From Prorocentrum cordatum (Eukaryota > Sar > Dinophyceae > Prorocentrales > Prorocentraceae), in the NCBI GenBank assembly GCA_963575745.1, contig CAUYUJ010009446.1:189646-253645 (forward strand): DNA of 64,000 nt, given 5' to 3'. A model generated the notes under the pieces. That model made no database searches. It saw nothing but the letters and a program-made list of their open reading frames with translations, and had not been told where the DNA came from. The translations under genes and the position numbers were made by a program. Within the stretch, counting starts at the first letter, position 1. Each line of letters starts with the position of its first letter. Below, one piece after another: positions 21,291 to 33,615 of the stretch.

Positions 21291-22317
21291 ATGAGCAGGG
21301 AGTGGAGGACAGGACTGAGTCCCCCGAAAGGCCTCCAGGGGCTCCAACATGGTGATTTCTATGTGGTTTCCGGGGTCCCTCCCCCCAAGATGGCTCCCGA
21401 CGCGCCCACAATGCCCTCAAGAGGCCCTGACAGGGCCCCAAGAGGACCACCCAGAAGGCCTTCGCACCCAAAATGTAGCTGAAAGCCTCAGACGCCCGAA
21501 GAAGTCTCTCCGAAGCTTCCAATACGCCCTCAAGAAGCTCCCTGGATCCTCAGTGGCCAACAATCCTCCAAGTATATCCTGTGCTCTCCTCCCCGGGCCT
21601 CCTTTTGAAGGTCCGCCTGGATTCCCCTCCTTCCTGTTTGCACTTTCCTGTCCAACTATCCTCGGAGCCCATCCCGACCTCCCCTCATCTGGCTGACTAC
21701 GCGGTTCCCACCTCGGCCTCCTCCTGCTCCAGAGTCTCTCCCCCGCTGCTTCTGGTGTTGCTGATGCCGCAGCTAATGTTCCTCGGGGCCTCATTTTTCC
21801 TGGTTCTCTGCAGCAGCGTGTGTGGACGTACCTCCTGCGTCCTGCCACTCAGCTCTCCAAGTTCGCCTCCACTTTGCGGTGTTTAGACAATGCCCGTGTC
21901 TGCGCTAGAACCTTAGCGCGCCGAAGCGCGCGCGTGGTTGGAGTTCATGTAAATATGCATTGCCCAAACAGTGCTTGCTCCTAAGGGGCTCTCACTCGTG
22001 TTCTAACGGAGTGGGCCTTCTGGCGGTCCGGCGGCTATGTCGTCGCCGTCCCCGCCGCCCGTGGCCGCCTCATCGCCTCCCGTCGTCCGGGCGTGTCTGG
22101 CGGTCTGGCGGCTATGTCGTCGCCGTCGCCGTCCCGTCGCCACGTTGTCGCCGCGTAGTCTCTCCTTTCTTAACGATTGATCCCCCCCCTGGGACTATCC
22201 GTTCCGCTTTCGCATTGCAATTTACATATGATGCTGCCCCATCGTCCATCCGAAATATGAATTCATACCATCCCAGCCGAGCCGGTATCGACCTCCCCCG
22301 CCATCCTCTGCAACAGA
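21291..22317. other. Intergenic DNA with a 77-bp duplication
   Basis: No gene recognised. CGGCTATGTCGTCGCCGTC occurs at about 22031 and 22108 within a 77-bp two-copy repeat starting at 22022. Confidence 0.5.
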
Positions 22318-22980
22318 AACCATGTGCGCGCATTCGTTTATCACAAATCATCCGTTTTAAAGAATCCCTTGCAAAAAATGGGACGATGTGCACACGCGCG
22401 CGTCGTCGCGTGCGCATGCCGAGAACTTTCAAAAACATTCGGGTTCGTAAGGATTTTAAGATCGAGGGTCCAAGACAAATGCAAAGCAACATGGTTTCGC
22501 AGCACGGACGTTCCAAAAAACTTGCGCGCACTCGTGCGAATTCTTGAGACAACCATGCGTTTATCAACATGTTCATCAACTGCTACCAAAAGAGCTTCGC
22601 GCGCGCATGTCAAAATCGTTCGAACACCCTTGCACGCGTGCTGTGGCGAGAATCCTTTGCAACAAATGAAACGACATGCACACGCGAGCGTCGTCGCGCG
22701 CGCAGGCCGAAATTTGTCAAAAACCGTTGGTTTCGTAACGATTTCAAAACTTAGTTTTGAAATCGTGAAGCACATGGTTGCGCAACATCAGTTTTCAAAA
22801 TAGCTTGCGCTCGCGCTCTTACGAATTCTTGAAGAACCCATCGGTTTTTCAATATTTTCATGGAATTCTGCCAAACAGGCCTCTCGCGCCGCATATCGAA
22901 ATCATTCGCCCGCCCTTGCGCTGGTGCTGGGGGGCACGGTCCGTGCAAATAATACAATGCGGGCCACTTTCGCGCGTCCG
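22318..22980 (+). repeat. Tandem repeat of about 288 bp, two copies plus a partial
   Basis: TG.ACGA..TGCACACGCG, then CGTCGTCGCG, is found near 22379 and 22667. Both copies continue through a TTCAAAA/TTGTCAAAA block, GGTTCGTAA or GGTTTCGTAA, and GAATTCTTGA. A third truncated copy lies near 22845-22980. Confidence 0.75.
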
Positions 22981-23423
22981 CCGCGCGCGCATGTCAAATT
23001 CCTTCCAATACCTTCATCACCGACGCGAGGACGCCGTCATCGTCGTCGGTGCGATCAGCATTCGCGCTTTCACTGGCCGCGCCGTCGTCGTTGTCAACAT
23101 CGTCACCAACATCGCCACTATCATCATCGCGTCTACCGTTGTCGACGTTGATACCGCGCCCGCCCAAGTAGCCGACTCGCACTGAAGTGCCCGCTGGGAT
23201 GTGCCCGGCGGTCAGCGCCACCGCGGCCGCGTCGGTCGCGTCAAACTAGCTGGCCGGTGCGCGCGCGTGCTTGGGTTGGCGAGGCCGCAGAGATGCACTA
23301 GCCAACGCCAAGCACTCATCGCAATCGCCGCCGCATGGGTTTTGCAAACCAAGTTGCGGGTGGGTTGGTGGGATGTTTGCAAGAACGTGGAATGTGCCAA
23401 TTCGTTTGTGAAAACCAATTGCA

Positions 23424-23655
23424 GGAGGAGGAAGAGGAGGAGGAGGAGGAGGAGGAGGAGGAGGAGGAGGAGGTGGAAAGAGGAGGAGGAGGGGAAGGAG
23501 GAAACGGAGGAGGAGGAGGAGGAGGAGGACGAGGAAAAGGAGGGCGAGGATGAGGAGCAGAAGGGGGAGGACGGGATGGAGGATGAGGAGGAGGAACAAG
23601 AACAGGAAATGGAGTAGGAACGGGGAGGAGGAGGAGGAGGAGGAAAAGGAGGGGG
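23424..23655 (+). repeat. (GAG)n purine tract
   Basis: GAGGAGGAG-rich low complexity running directly into GAT repeats. Confidence 0.95.
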
Positions 23656-24166
23656 ATGACCATGGGGGTCAAAGTGGTGATGCTGATAACCATGATGATG
23701 ATGACGATGCGGATGGTGATGTTGATGATGGTGGTGGTGATGATGCGGATGATGTTGATGATGATGGTGATGATTATGATGATGATGGTGGTGGTGGTGG
23801 TGTCTTCGATGATTATGGTGCTGATGCTGATGGTGATGATGTTTCTTGATGATGCTGATGGTGGTGAAGATGCTGATGTTGATGATGATGCTGATGGTGT
23901 TGATGATGATGAGGATGAGGATGAAGATGATTATGACGCTGATGAGGAGGAGGAGGAGGAGGCGGGAACAGGAGGAGGAAGAGCACGAGGAGGAGGAGGA
24001 GGAAAAGGAGGGGGATGACCATGGGGATCAAAGTGGTGATGATGATAACCATGATGGTGATGATGATGCGGATGGTGATGTTGATGATGACCGTGGTGAT
24101 GATGCGGATGATGTTGATGATGATGGTGATGATTTTGATGATGATGATGACGATGATGATGACGAC

Positions 24167-24236
<70 letters not shown>

Positions 24237-24357
24237 GTGTCTTTGATGATTATGGTGCTGATGCTGATGGTGATGATGTTTCTTGATGATGATGTTGGTG
24301 AAGATGATGATGTTGATGATGATGCTGATGGTGTGGATGATGATGAGGATGATGATG

Positions 24358-24390
<33 letters not shown>

Positions 24391-24420
24391 CTGATGATGA
24401 TGATGATTATTATGAAGAGG
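23656..24420 (+). repeat. (GAT)n tract containing a duplication of about 358 bp
   Basis: Beyond the triplets, the segment GGGGGATGACCATGGGG to TTTCTTGATGATG occurs twice (about 23651-23856 and 24009-24290). This shows tandem duplication of a larger block, with a pure GAT expansion at 24175-24235 in the second copy. Confidence 0.85.
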
Positions 24421-25439
24421 AGGAGGAAGAGGCGGGAACAGGAGGAGGAAAAACACGAGGAGGAGGAGGAGGAGGAGCGGCAGGAACAGAAAAGGGGGAT
24501 GAGGAGGAAGTGCATTGGAAGCGGAAGAGCGAGTGCGAGAAGGATAATTCAGTGGATGCGGGGGGGAGGACGACGACGGCGATCACGAACAGCTAGACGA
24601 CGACGCCGAAAGCGCAGGCGGATCAGAAGCAGAAAAACGTGCGAACACTCTCAGGGACCACCTTGGCTCAAACATCTGGCTATAGTGCATAGATGTTGCG
24701 CAAGCTGTGTGGTGAAGGAAGTGGGGCGCCAGCTATGTGATGGCAGCGGTGTGGCGCAGCAGATGCGGTGCCTGTTACGCAAGCTGTGCGGTTGTGCAGC
24801 GAGGCGGCAGTGGGGGCGGCCACGGGCGGCCACCGAGCGAAAACCAGAAACGGGCAGCCAGCGCACGAGGCGGCGACGAGGCGGCCGCGGACGGCCATCG
24901 GGCGAAAACCTTGGGACCGCCAGCCAACCACATAGAAGACGAGCGAGACCCTCCCCCCCCAGTGCAATCATGTCTGCGGAATGTGTTACTTCCCCTGCTT
25001 ACGTAGCGGCCTTATCGTGACACTCAACGGCCTCCCATCCCAGCCATCAAAGACGACACAGTCAACGCGCTCTCTTTTAGCATTGGCGATTCCGCTTCGA
25101 CGTTGCAAGATGTGCGGCAGGAGAGCTTGGCAGGGATGGAACGCGGCGCACATCACACGCTAAATCGCGAAATGTGTCTCTCGCCGCAGCGCAGCGTTCC
25201 TTTCGTGACGACAAGTGATCGCCCACAAGGGCGCGGCGCGTTTTTCTGTTCTTCGGATCTGGGGCGCGCCTGGGACAGCGAAATGCCCTTCTCGCCCACG
25301 TGTCGCGCAGGTTTTTCCTGAAGGCTGTGCTTCCGCTTGTGCGCGGTGCATGTCTTCCGATCGCTGGCCCTATCGCCAGCTGGGCGCGCTTCAACGCGCG
25401 GACTGTTGTTCGGCGGCGAACCGGGGGGGGGGGAATGCA
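24421..25439. other. Unassigned GC-rich DNA with a small duplication
   Basis: GCGGCC.CGG.CGGCCA.CG and GCGAAAACC occur twice (about 24817 and 24890) in a repeat of about 70 bp. No gene recognised. Confidence 0.45.
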
Positions 25440-25585
25440 GAGGAGGCGGGCCCTCTCAGAAGGTTCGGAAGGCCTCGGGCCTTCTGAGAAGTTTTCTGAG
25501 CTTTGCCCCCGAAGGTAGAGTAAACTTGTCAGCAGGAGCGAGGCTTCTGAGAAGGCCCGCCGCCTTCTGAGAAGGCCTGTCCCCT
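25440..25585. repeat. Cluster of near-palindromic GGCCTTCTGAGAAGG motifs
   Basis: CTTCTGAGAAG cores occur at about 25480, 25538 and 25562, with a related GGGCCCTCTCAGAAGG at about 25449. Flanking GGCC/GGCC makes each a palindrome with a central mismatch. Confidence 0.65.
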
Positions 25586-25789
25586 CTCACGCCCCCCCAG
25601 GCTCGCCACGAAGCTGTGCCCGTGCCACACCTGTTTCTACCAGCCCTTGCTCCAGCTCCCTCTCCCACTCCCGCAGCTCCTGCGCTTACTCCCCTTCTTC
25701 TCGGAGTTCTCTCGCTTTTTTTTTTTTTCTCTCTCTCTCTCTCTCTCTGCTCTTTTCCGCCTGGGCACGCGCGCCTGCCAGGTGGACTT

Positions 25790-25885
25790 CCCAGATCACT
25801 TGCTGCAGATGGTCTCGGAGCGCCGCTGCGAGTGGCCCACCTCCTGCGTCGCGCCCCGATCTAGATTGAAGCGCGCATCCTGGTG
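25790..25885 (+). CDS. Candidate exon, unknown protein
   Basis: A T/CT-rich tract (25718-25750) and CTGCCAG (25784-25790) could serve as an acceptor. The open stretch VDFPDHLLQMVSERRCEWPT follows and stops at 25883-25885. I see no domain. Weak evidence. Confidence 0.2.
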
Positions 25886-26399
25886 AAACGCGCGCTTGCA
25901 AGCGTTAGCGACCATGCGCCAGTTACGGCCTGAGTGGGGGTGGCGGTCAGCAGCGAAAGTGCGGTGTCAACAGGCTGCCGTCTTTGCATCGAGAACCTCT
26001 TCTGCAACTTCGGCCGTCACAGTTGAGGCGGCGTTGTTGAACCAGCCAGTTGAGGCGGCGCTGTTGAAAGGGAGGGGTGCTCGCCGTGGCGTATGGCAGA
26101 ACCACATTGTAGGCAGGGTTGGGAATAGGAGGGAGTGGAGGACAAGGGCGGGGGAAAGCTGTAGTCTGCCGCCCCTGCGGCCGACCCCAGAAGATTTTCT
26201 GAACAACACGGTGTTGGAGTGCAGAGGCTGGGCTTGGCATTATGTCGCAGACGTTGAGCGACTAGGCTGCGGAGAAGGCATATCTCGTCGGACTTTCAGC
26301 ACACTCGGTGGTCCCGACGTGTGCAGACCACTGCACGCGACAGACGTCTGGCGACACTGCGCTGTAGCCCGACCATCACCGCCGAGACGCCGGGAGGAC

Positions 26400-26640
26400 G
26401 GAGGCAGTGAGCCTGGCGAAACACCCAGCCATCTGCAGTCGTGGGCACCGTCGTTGTATGGACCGCATTCAGTGGATCTCCCGATGGGGCCACGAAGCGT
26501 GTGAGGGGTGTGCCAAAATGGGTGCGGTGGCCACCAGCGAGCGCTGGCATCCGGGCCGTCGGTGGAGCTCCCCATGGGGCCACAAAGCGTATTGAGGGGT
26601 GTGCCAAAATGGGTGCGGCGGCCGCGTGTGCTCGCTGGCA
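26400..26640 (+). repeat. 90-bp satellite, two copies (small locus)
   Basis: GGGGCCACGAAGCGTGTGAG and GTGCCAAAATGGGTGCGG, with a GTGGAGCTCC block, appear twice. The order of leader, satellite, GGA tract and tail CAAACCACAGTACGGTTGGG (26726-26745) parallels the larger locus at 38.39-39.54 kb. Confidence 0.8.
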
Positions 26641-26690
26641 CCTGGGCGGAGGAGGAGGAGGAGGAGGAGGAGGAGGAGGACAGAAGGGGA
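26641..26690 (+). repeat. (GGA)n tract
   Basis: GGAGGAGGA run immediately after the small 90-bp satellite locus. Confidence 0.95.
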
Positions 26691-26889
26691 GGAGGCGCGG
26701 GGATCTCTTTTGAAAACGAGGGCCCCAAACCACAGTACGGTTGGGAATGCTGTAAAACCTTGGCGCGCAGCAGTCACACGGTGTGGTGCTGGGCAGTCCG
26801 CGTAGGTAGTTGTTTTACCCCGACGCCGATAAAGCCACGTAGTAGGTAGCGCACACCATGAGGTCGGAGATTTGAGCGGCGGAAGTCAC

Positions 26890-27990
26890 CTCGAGTGTGG
26901 AGGGGAGCTCCAAAACAGAGCGTGACCACGCGGCTGGGAGGGGTCTGGGGTGTAGGGGGCTTCGGGTGCAGAATTTGTTGTGAATGCCATTGTATGCAGG
27001 GGGGTGGCTGTGAAAACACAGCAGCCACGCGGACGGGAGTGTCCGAGGGTGTCGAGAGTAGAGTGGGCGAGGCGGCCTGGTGACCAGAATCTGCGGTGTG
27101 AGGATCGCGAAGCAAAGCGTTGCCGTGCGGAGGGCAAGGTTCGAGGATGAAGGGGGGCGAGAGGTGGTATGTCAGAGGAGGAAAAGGTACCGATACCGAT
27201 GCCGAACGGAGGGCGGGGAGGGGAAGTCGCGAGCGGCGGGTTGGGCGTCGGGGAAGGTCGAAGCAGGTCGTGGGGAGTGCAAATGGCGAAGTGCTTTGGA
27301 GAGGAAATGCGTCAGATGCGGAGCTTGAAACTCGAGCGCAGTTTAGTGGACGGGGAGGGTCGGGAGTGGCAAGGGATGAGGGAGGCGCGACGGCTTTAGG
27401 AGCATAGTCCGTGGTGTGGTGGAGCGATCTCTCAGAGTGAGGCCGCGGGGTCCGGAGCGGTCGGGAATGTCCCGGGGAAAGAAGCGAAGGGGCAGTGGGT
27501 TTGTGAACATGTTCATGGAATGGGGTGGTTGATAAGCAGAGCGGATGGGGGGGCAATAGGGCACAGCCGTGCGGATGGGAGTGGTCTGGGGTTGAGGGGA
27601 GCGAGGTGGTTTTGGGAGAAGAGCCCCTTGGTGGGGAAATTTGATCGAAAGAGAGCGCGGCCACGCACACGGGAGTGATCGGGAGGCGAGGCAGTTTTGT
27701 TGGGTTGGCGGGTGAAAAGCAGAGCGCATCAGGGCGGATGGGAGGGGTCAGGGACGTCCCAGGTTGAGGATGACGACGTGGTTCGATGAGCAAGGTCAGT
27801 CGGAGGTTTGGGGGCGAGGTGGTTGTGCAGATCTGCTCGATGACAGATGCTTGAAAACACAGCGTGACCGTCGAAGTGGTGGGGAGGTACGGGTGATAGT
27901 GTCGGAGAAACGTCCAGAGTGCTAGCGTGAGGAGTGCTGGGCGACATCGAGGAAAACGAGCCAGCGGTGGAGGTATAGGCAGTTGTTGGC
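26890..27990 (+). repeat. Degenerate repeat of about 100 bp
   Basis: AAAACAGAGCGTGACCACGC-like blocks near 26912, 27014, 27113, 27560, 27655, 27715 and 27855 are each followed by GG.TGGGAG.GGTC.GGG. The minus strand is open for 480 codons across it, a Pro/Ser-rich artefact. Confidence 0.7.
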
Positions 27991-28243
27991 AGTGAACTGG
28001 GGCGAAGAATCGAAGGTCTTGGACGTGCGATGGAAACCCGCGGGGTGGGGACGAGAAGTGGGACTCGCGCATGGGGCATACTCGCACCTGGCACTTTCCG
28101 CTTTCTTTTGCAGGCCACAGCACTCTGCACGTGCTTGCCCCTTGAATTTCGGCTCGCGCGACGCTCCCAGATTTGCCCGTTGGCCTTCTGTCTTTCATCA
28201 TGGTGCCAGCTACCATGTATTCAGAAGTGCTGGTCGCACCCTC

Positions 28244-28330
28244 TCGCTCTCTCTCTCTCTCTCTCTCTTGCTCTCCTCCCCTCTCTCTCTCTCACCCCCC
28301 CTCTCTCTCACTCCCTCCCCGTGTTACTCA
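28244..28330 (+). repeat. (CT)n-rich tract
   Basis: CTCTCTCTCT with CCCC interruptions. Confidence 0.9.
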
Positions 28331-28557
28331 CAGTCTTCACCTCCTGGGCCCTTTTGGCACGATTGCATCAATGGGTTCTGATGATGCTGTTATGTCACGC
28401 GAGGTGTGAGGTTCACGCGCCGAATGGACTTGGCGAATCGGGGAACATGCCAGGGACAAAACGCAGCACAAGAGTGGAGGACGTGCGGCTGGAGAACATC
28501 CGCGGCCAACACGCCGAATGTGGGGCCAGTAGACCATGAGGCAGCCGATGAGGGCAT

Positions 28558-28665
28558 GTGCGCATGCAAAGAGTATTGCGACAGGAGCTCCGCGAGTATC
28601 TGGCGACAGAGGCGGAGCCCCCATACGTTGTCTCCGACAGGCGTTTGTTCAAGGCGATTGTCCAG
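28558..28665 (+). CDS. Candidate exon with a short MoxR/RavA-like motif
   Basis: The frame encodes LRQELREYLATEAEPPYVVS, then DRRLFKAIVQ. A VSDRR followed by KA is typical of the stretch after the AAA core in MoxR/RavA-type ATPases, so a fragment of such a gene is possible. No P-loop or other AAA motif is visible nearby, and downstream the frame runs into CT repeats. It may be a lone exon or a retroposed scrap. Confidence 0.3.
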
Positions 28666-28794
28666 CCCTTGTCGTGCCCTCCACATGTGCGTGTTTGTGC
28701 TCATCTCTCTCTCTCTCTCTGTGTATTTAATCGCTTCGCTCATTCCGCCGGCCCGTATTGTGCCATCGCAGGCGTTTGCTTGCGCGTTCGTGGC

Positions 28795-29440
28795 CTCTTG
28801 GCCTCGGTGGGGCCGTTTGGGGCCTCTTGGCGCCTCTTTTTAGGCCTCTTGGAGAACTCGGGAGGCCTCCAGGGGGCCTCCTGAGCTCTCGTGACGGTCT
28901 CTGGGGGGGCTTTCGGCGGGCTCTTGGCGGTATTTGTTGGTCCTCTTGGGGCCTGGGGCCTGACGTTGTTGGTCCTCTTGGGGCCTCACGGGAGCTTATT
29001 GGGGCGTCTTGGGGGTGTCTTGGAGAGTCTCTTGGGGCCTCTTTCGGGGTCCTGGGCGCCTTCTGGGGCGGAGGGCTCGATTTTTCAGTTCTCGGTTCCC
29101 TTCTTGAGCCCCTCTTGGGCCCGTCTTGAGGCCTCTTGGTCCGCCTTGGGCAGCACTTGGGCCGTCTGGGGGGCGCTCTTGGGCCGCTCCGGGGCCGTCT
29201 TGGGAGCCTCGTGGGCCGTCTTGGAGCAGTCTTGAAGGCCTCTTGGGCCCTCTTCGGAGGCCTCTTGGAAGGCCCTTGGAGCGTCTTGGAGGCCTCTTGG
29301 GCTGTCTTGGGGCCATCTGGGGCGTCTTCGGGCGATCTTTGGCCGTCTCGGGCCTCTCTTGGACCGTCTAGAAAGCTTCTCGGGGCCCTCTTGGACCGAT
29401 CTGGAGCCCTCTTGGACTCCGAAACAGAACTCCGGCATCT
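28795..29440 (+). repeat. Degenerate G-rich GGCC/TTGGG repeat
   Basis: Long run of GGCCTCTTGGGGCC-type units. A non-repetitive island, GAGGGCTCGATTTTTCAG (29070-29087), corresponds to islands in the copies at 30.79 and 40.85 kb. Confidence 0.85.
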
Positions 29441-29483
29441 CTGACCCGACCTTGCCGGGGACTTGTGCTCATCTCTCCCTCTC

Positions 29484-29622
29484 TCTCTCTCTGTATTATT
29501 ATATTTCGCTCCCTCTCTCTCTATGTATATATAATGTTGTTTCTCCTCTCTCTCTGTCTCGCTGTCTCTCCCTCTCTCTCTCACACTATCGCTCTCTCTC
29601 TCTCGCTCTCCCTACCTCTCCC
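29484..29622 (+). repeat. (CT)n microsatellites
   Basis: Several CT runs separated by TATATATAATG and GTCTCGCTGTC interruptions. Confidence 0.9.
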
Positions 29623-29854
29623 AGTTTTACTCCCTATGTATAAAGACAGTTGCATAGTGCGTATATATCGAAGACGCCTACGGCGAATCACCGCCGCCCC
29701 TCCCTTTTAGGATACGCCTATGTGGCCGCACGTCTAGGCCAAGTTTGGCCACGCTATTGGACCATGCGTTCCCCCAGCCGTTGTGGAAGCCCTTCGGGGA
29801 GCACGTGGGGGAGGAAGAGGAGGAAGAGGAAGACGAGGAGAGGGAGCAATCATG

Positions 29855-30480
29855 CTTCTTGGGGGCCTTTGGGGGCTTCTTGGGGGCCTCTGTGGCCGTC
29901 TTGCGGCGTTCCTGGCCCGTCTGACGCCGTCGGAAGCCGTCTTGGGAGCCTCTCTGGGCAGTCTTTGGGCCTTCTTGGGGCATTTCAGGGCCGCCTTGAC
30001 GGCCATCTGGAGCATCTTGGAGGTCTCTTGGGCCGTCTGGGGCTCTTTGGGGGCCGTCTTGAGGGCCTCTTGGGCCGTCCTGGGGCCATCGTGGAGACCT
30101 CCTGGGCGACCTTGGGGCAACATTGGAGGCCTCTTGTTCCATCTTGGGCCGTCGGAAGGCAGTTTTGAATCAAATGCGGAAATCCTTCAAACCGGATTGA
30201 AAACCTGTGATTTGGGCCTCCTCGTGCCTTCCTGAAAGCCCTTTTGGAGACCTCTGGGGTCGTCTTGGAGGCCTCTTGTGGGCCTCTCGGGTCGCCTTGG
30301 GCCATCTTGGGGCCATCTTGAGACGCCTTGGGTGCATCTGGGGCTGTCTTGGAATATGCTTGGGCCATCTTGGGCCCTCTTGGGGCTATCTTGGCCGTCA
30401 TGTAGGCGTCTTGGAGGCCATCTTGAGCCATCTGGGCCGTCTTGGAGGCGATTCGACCCACGAGAGATGAATTTTCGGCG
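29855..30480 (+). repeat. Degenerate G-rich GGCC/TTGGG repeat
   Basis: Same family as 28795-29440, preceded by a GAGGAA tract at 29810-29845. Units vary from 12 to about 30 bp. Confidence 0.85.
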
Positions 30481-30603
30481 GCTTCTTGGCGGCTTTCTGG
30501 ATGGCCAGCGGCGGCGGTATCGGCCAAAGCCTCAGGGGGAGTTCAAAATCACCAGACGTCTAGCACGCCAGGCACCCCTGTGGCAGGAGCACAGGGAGCG
30601 GTT

Positions 30604-31250
30604 GATTGAATGGCCTTCGGCCCATCCCGCCACCGTGCCTGGATTGTGGGTCAGAGTCCTCAGGGATGGTGTTTTTGGTGTCTATTCGGAGCCCTCTCGG
30701 GGGCCTATATATTGGGGGCAGTTTTGGGGCCTCTCGGCCTCTGGGGGCCTCTTTGGGGCATCTTGGGGCCTTCGGGGCCCCTCGGGGCCGAGGACTCGAA
30801 ATCTCCGTTCGGGCTTCTTGGGGCCTCTTGGGCCCTTGGAGGCTCTTGGGCTACTTTGGGCCCTCTGGGGCGGTCTTAGGGCCCCCTAGGAGGCCTCTTG
30901 GGCCGTCTTGGAGCGTCGGGAAGTCGAACATGCGACAACTGCAGAATCCTGCAAGACTCGTGGTCAAATCAATGATGTTTGCCTCTTGGGGCCCTCTTGG
31001 GAAGCCTCTCGGGGGCCTCTTGGGCTTGGGGGCCTCTTGAGGCGTCTTGTGGGCATCTTGGGCCGTCTTGAGATCGTCTTGGCGGCGTCTTGGACCGATC
31101 GTGAAGCGATTCGGGCCCCCATTGGACCGTTCTTAGTGCCTTTTGGATCCCGTGGGCCCGTCTGGCGGCCCTTTTGGGACCGAGCAAATCATGCGGGACG
31201 GCGCCCCGGACCCCAGGTGGACGCTGGGAGCCCAAGGGCCAGGGGCCACG
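30604..31250 (+). repeat. Larger repeat element carrying the G-rich units, copy 1
   Basis: Aligns in order with 40669-41310. Shared landmarks are a start block with TCGGCCCATCCCGCCACCGT (matching CCATCCCGCCACCGTG in copy 2), the GGGGGCAGTTTTG.GGCCTC segment, an island with GACTCGAAAT/GGCTCGAATT, and an end block with TTTTGGGACC and GGCGCCCCGGACCCC or its relative. Confidence 0.65.
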
Positions 31251-33615
31251 CGACGCGGCCCGAAGGAATTGTGATTTTCGGGTCTGGCCCCCTTTTAAGA
31301 ATCCTCAGGACGACTACGTAGGCCAAGGACTTTATGGCACTTCAACTCGTTCCTCGGGGGCACGGTGGCAGATATGGAAAGTTTTGCATCGTGAAGCGAG
31401 GAGGGAGTGAGCAGGCGGCTGCACCGTGGTATGGAGCCCCGAGAGCCTCCAAAGCTGCCTGAGAGCCCCGCGCCGTCCGCACCAGGGCCTCCGCGCCAGG
31501 GCCTCCGTTGCGCTCCTCCGCCAGCGGCATGGCGTCGGAGCGTGCGGGCTCGTCGCCCCCCGCCGTGCGGCGGCGGGGGCCTCGGTGTGTCGGACGGGCT
31601 GTTCCACCAGATCCGCCGGCGGTGAGCAAGTGGTGCGACGATGTTCACCCCTTCGGTGGCTGCGCCCTCGGGCGGCACAGGGTCGTTCGCGGAGCCATCG
31701 TAGCCGCCCCGCGTGGATGCTGTCTCCGCGAGCCGCCCCGCGGTCGCCGGCAGTGGCCGATCGGCGACGCCGGAGTGGGACTAACCACCAGGTGAAGGAC
31801 CTCGCGGCGTACCCCGACCAGCGGCGGACCTAAGAGATGCGACTCATCGCGCTCGTGGAGCATCTGCGAGCGATGGTGCCGAGAACGCAGTTCGAGCCCA
31901 GCGAGGTGGTGCTCTGGATTCGCTCCGAGGGAGGTAATTCTCGATGGGGAGGCGATCGGGGACTGCCACATCCCCTCGGGCGCCTGCGTGATCGCCACGG
32001 AGCACGTGCGAGGAGGCGGCGAAGAGAGCTCGGGGTCAGAGCTCAGCGACGCGCAGCCAGTCGACGAGAAGCCAGAGGGGAGGACGTGAACGACAGCGAG
32101 CTGCTTTCCATGCTGGCCGACGTCGACACCCCCCTGGACGACCAGGCTGCGGCGGTGACGATGGGCGGCCAGGTATGGCTGCTCGGCGAGGGCGCCCCGT
32201 TGGATTTCTTCGCGCCCGGCAAACTCGACGACGGCGCCGACGGCTCAGGCACTGCCGGGGCCGCCGGTGCGGCGGGGCCCGCAGCCCGCGGCAACGCGGC
32301 TGCCGCTGCCCAGAGCGGCGGCGGCGGCGCGGGCGCAGCGCGATGCCCCCGACGCCCGCGCCCCTGCGCCACGGCCGCCTGCCGCCTCCGCCAGCGCTAG
32401 CCACAGGCACCGCCAGCTTCCGCTGGCGGGCCCCCGACGGCAGCGCAGGGTCCTGGATGTTGGCGCCCGGGCTCGCGGTGGCAAAGGCGCCGCCGCCGCC
32501 GCTCCAGGCAGAGGCCGCCGCGGGGGCGTCGGGGCCAGCGCTGGGCGCCCCTGGGCCCCGTCCCTGCGCCCCGCCCGATCAACGGGCGGCTGCCGTTGAC
32601 GCGGGCCGTCGCGCGCGAGGCGGCCACGGAACCGCGCAGTAGTTCGGCCGCTGCGGCTGCGGATGCGGACGCGGAGGCCGACCCGCCCGGCACCGGGCCG
32701 CGCCGCGCAGCTGCGCCGCCTGTCGCCCACCGACGCAGACTTCGCAGTCTGGCTGCTGACCGCGGCGAGGCTTGCATTGGCGCGCGGCGCCATGCCTTGC
32801 CTCGCAGACATGGCAGCCAGGTGCCCGGCGCCAGGCCGGGAACCCCGCGACCCACAGGTCCTCGCGTTGCTCGGGCCCTTCGCCACGCCAGGGGTCTCCT
32901 TCGAGTGGGTGATTGCGGCGGTTCTGAGCGCACGAGCCGCGGCAGCACGGCCTCAGCGCCAGGTGACCCTGCAAGCCCCGACGGGAGCGGCGAGCCCGAG
33001 AGCGACGGGGCGGGGCCAGCCGCCCCGCTGGGCCCATGATGCCGCCCGCAGCCAAGGGGGTCCCCGACCTCGGCTGGGATTCAGAGGCGGGAGGCCGCGG
33101 CCCATTGACGGGCGGCCAAGGGCCGCCGGCTCAGGCAGGGATAGCGAGCGACCTAGGAGCCGACGGCGGAACTGGGCGGCCGCCCCCGCCAGCCAACCCA
33201 CCCGCCGCTGCGCCCTTCGCAGCCCGGCCTGGTCTCTCTTCTGGCGCGGCCCGCGCAGGGAGCGCCAGCGGAACTTCTTCCCGCTGCCCCACCTCGGCGA
33301 CGCGCGCGGGGGCCTGCCCCGCGGGCGCAGCCGTCGGGCCCGACAGCGCTGCGGGCTGGCCGGGCATTGGCGGGGCTGGGCCAACGATGCCATCGTTGTC
33401 ATAAATGCTGCGCGTGCCCCTGGGGCCCTGCCGTCAAACTTCGGAGTTGCCGAAGGTCAGCGGGCGTCTCTCGAGCACGTCCAGTCCGCGTTCACCAGCC
33501 TGGGGCCGCTGCCCGCTGGTGAAGGTTTCCCAGGGGGAGCTCAGCGAGCTCCTCTCCGGCTCCCTCCTTAACAGCACGGGCCCTGATCTCGTAGCCGGAC
33601 GTCGGCTAGGGCCCC
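31251..33615. other. Very GC-rich DNA, possible upstream part of the decayed retroelement
   Basis: Many overlapping frames on both strands, none with a recognisable domain. The block 31376-31434 is a dispersed repeat shared with 37349-37410. Open frames at 31.84-33.57 kb may be remains of a gag-like region upstream of the RT remnant, but I cannot support that from motifs. Confidence 0.35.
31376..31434 (+). repeat. Dispersed repeat of about 60 bp, copy 1
   Basis: Contains CATCGTGAAGCGAGGA, GGAGTG.GCAGGCGGC and GC.CCGT. It matches 37349-37410. Confidence 0.75.

Noticed and set aside
26774-28216. 480-codon minus-strand Pro/Ser-rich frame
   Set aside because: Crosses the degenerate 100-bp repeat and has no domain; composition follows the repeat.
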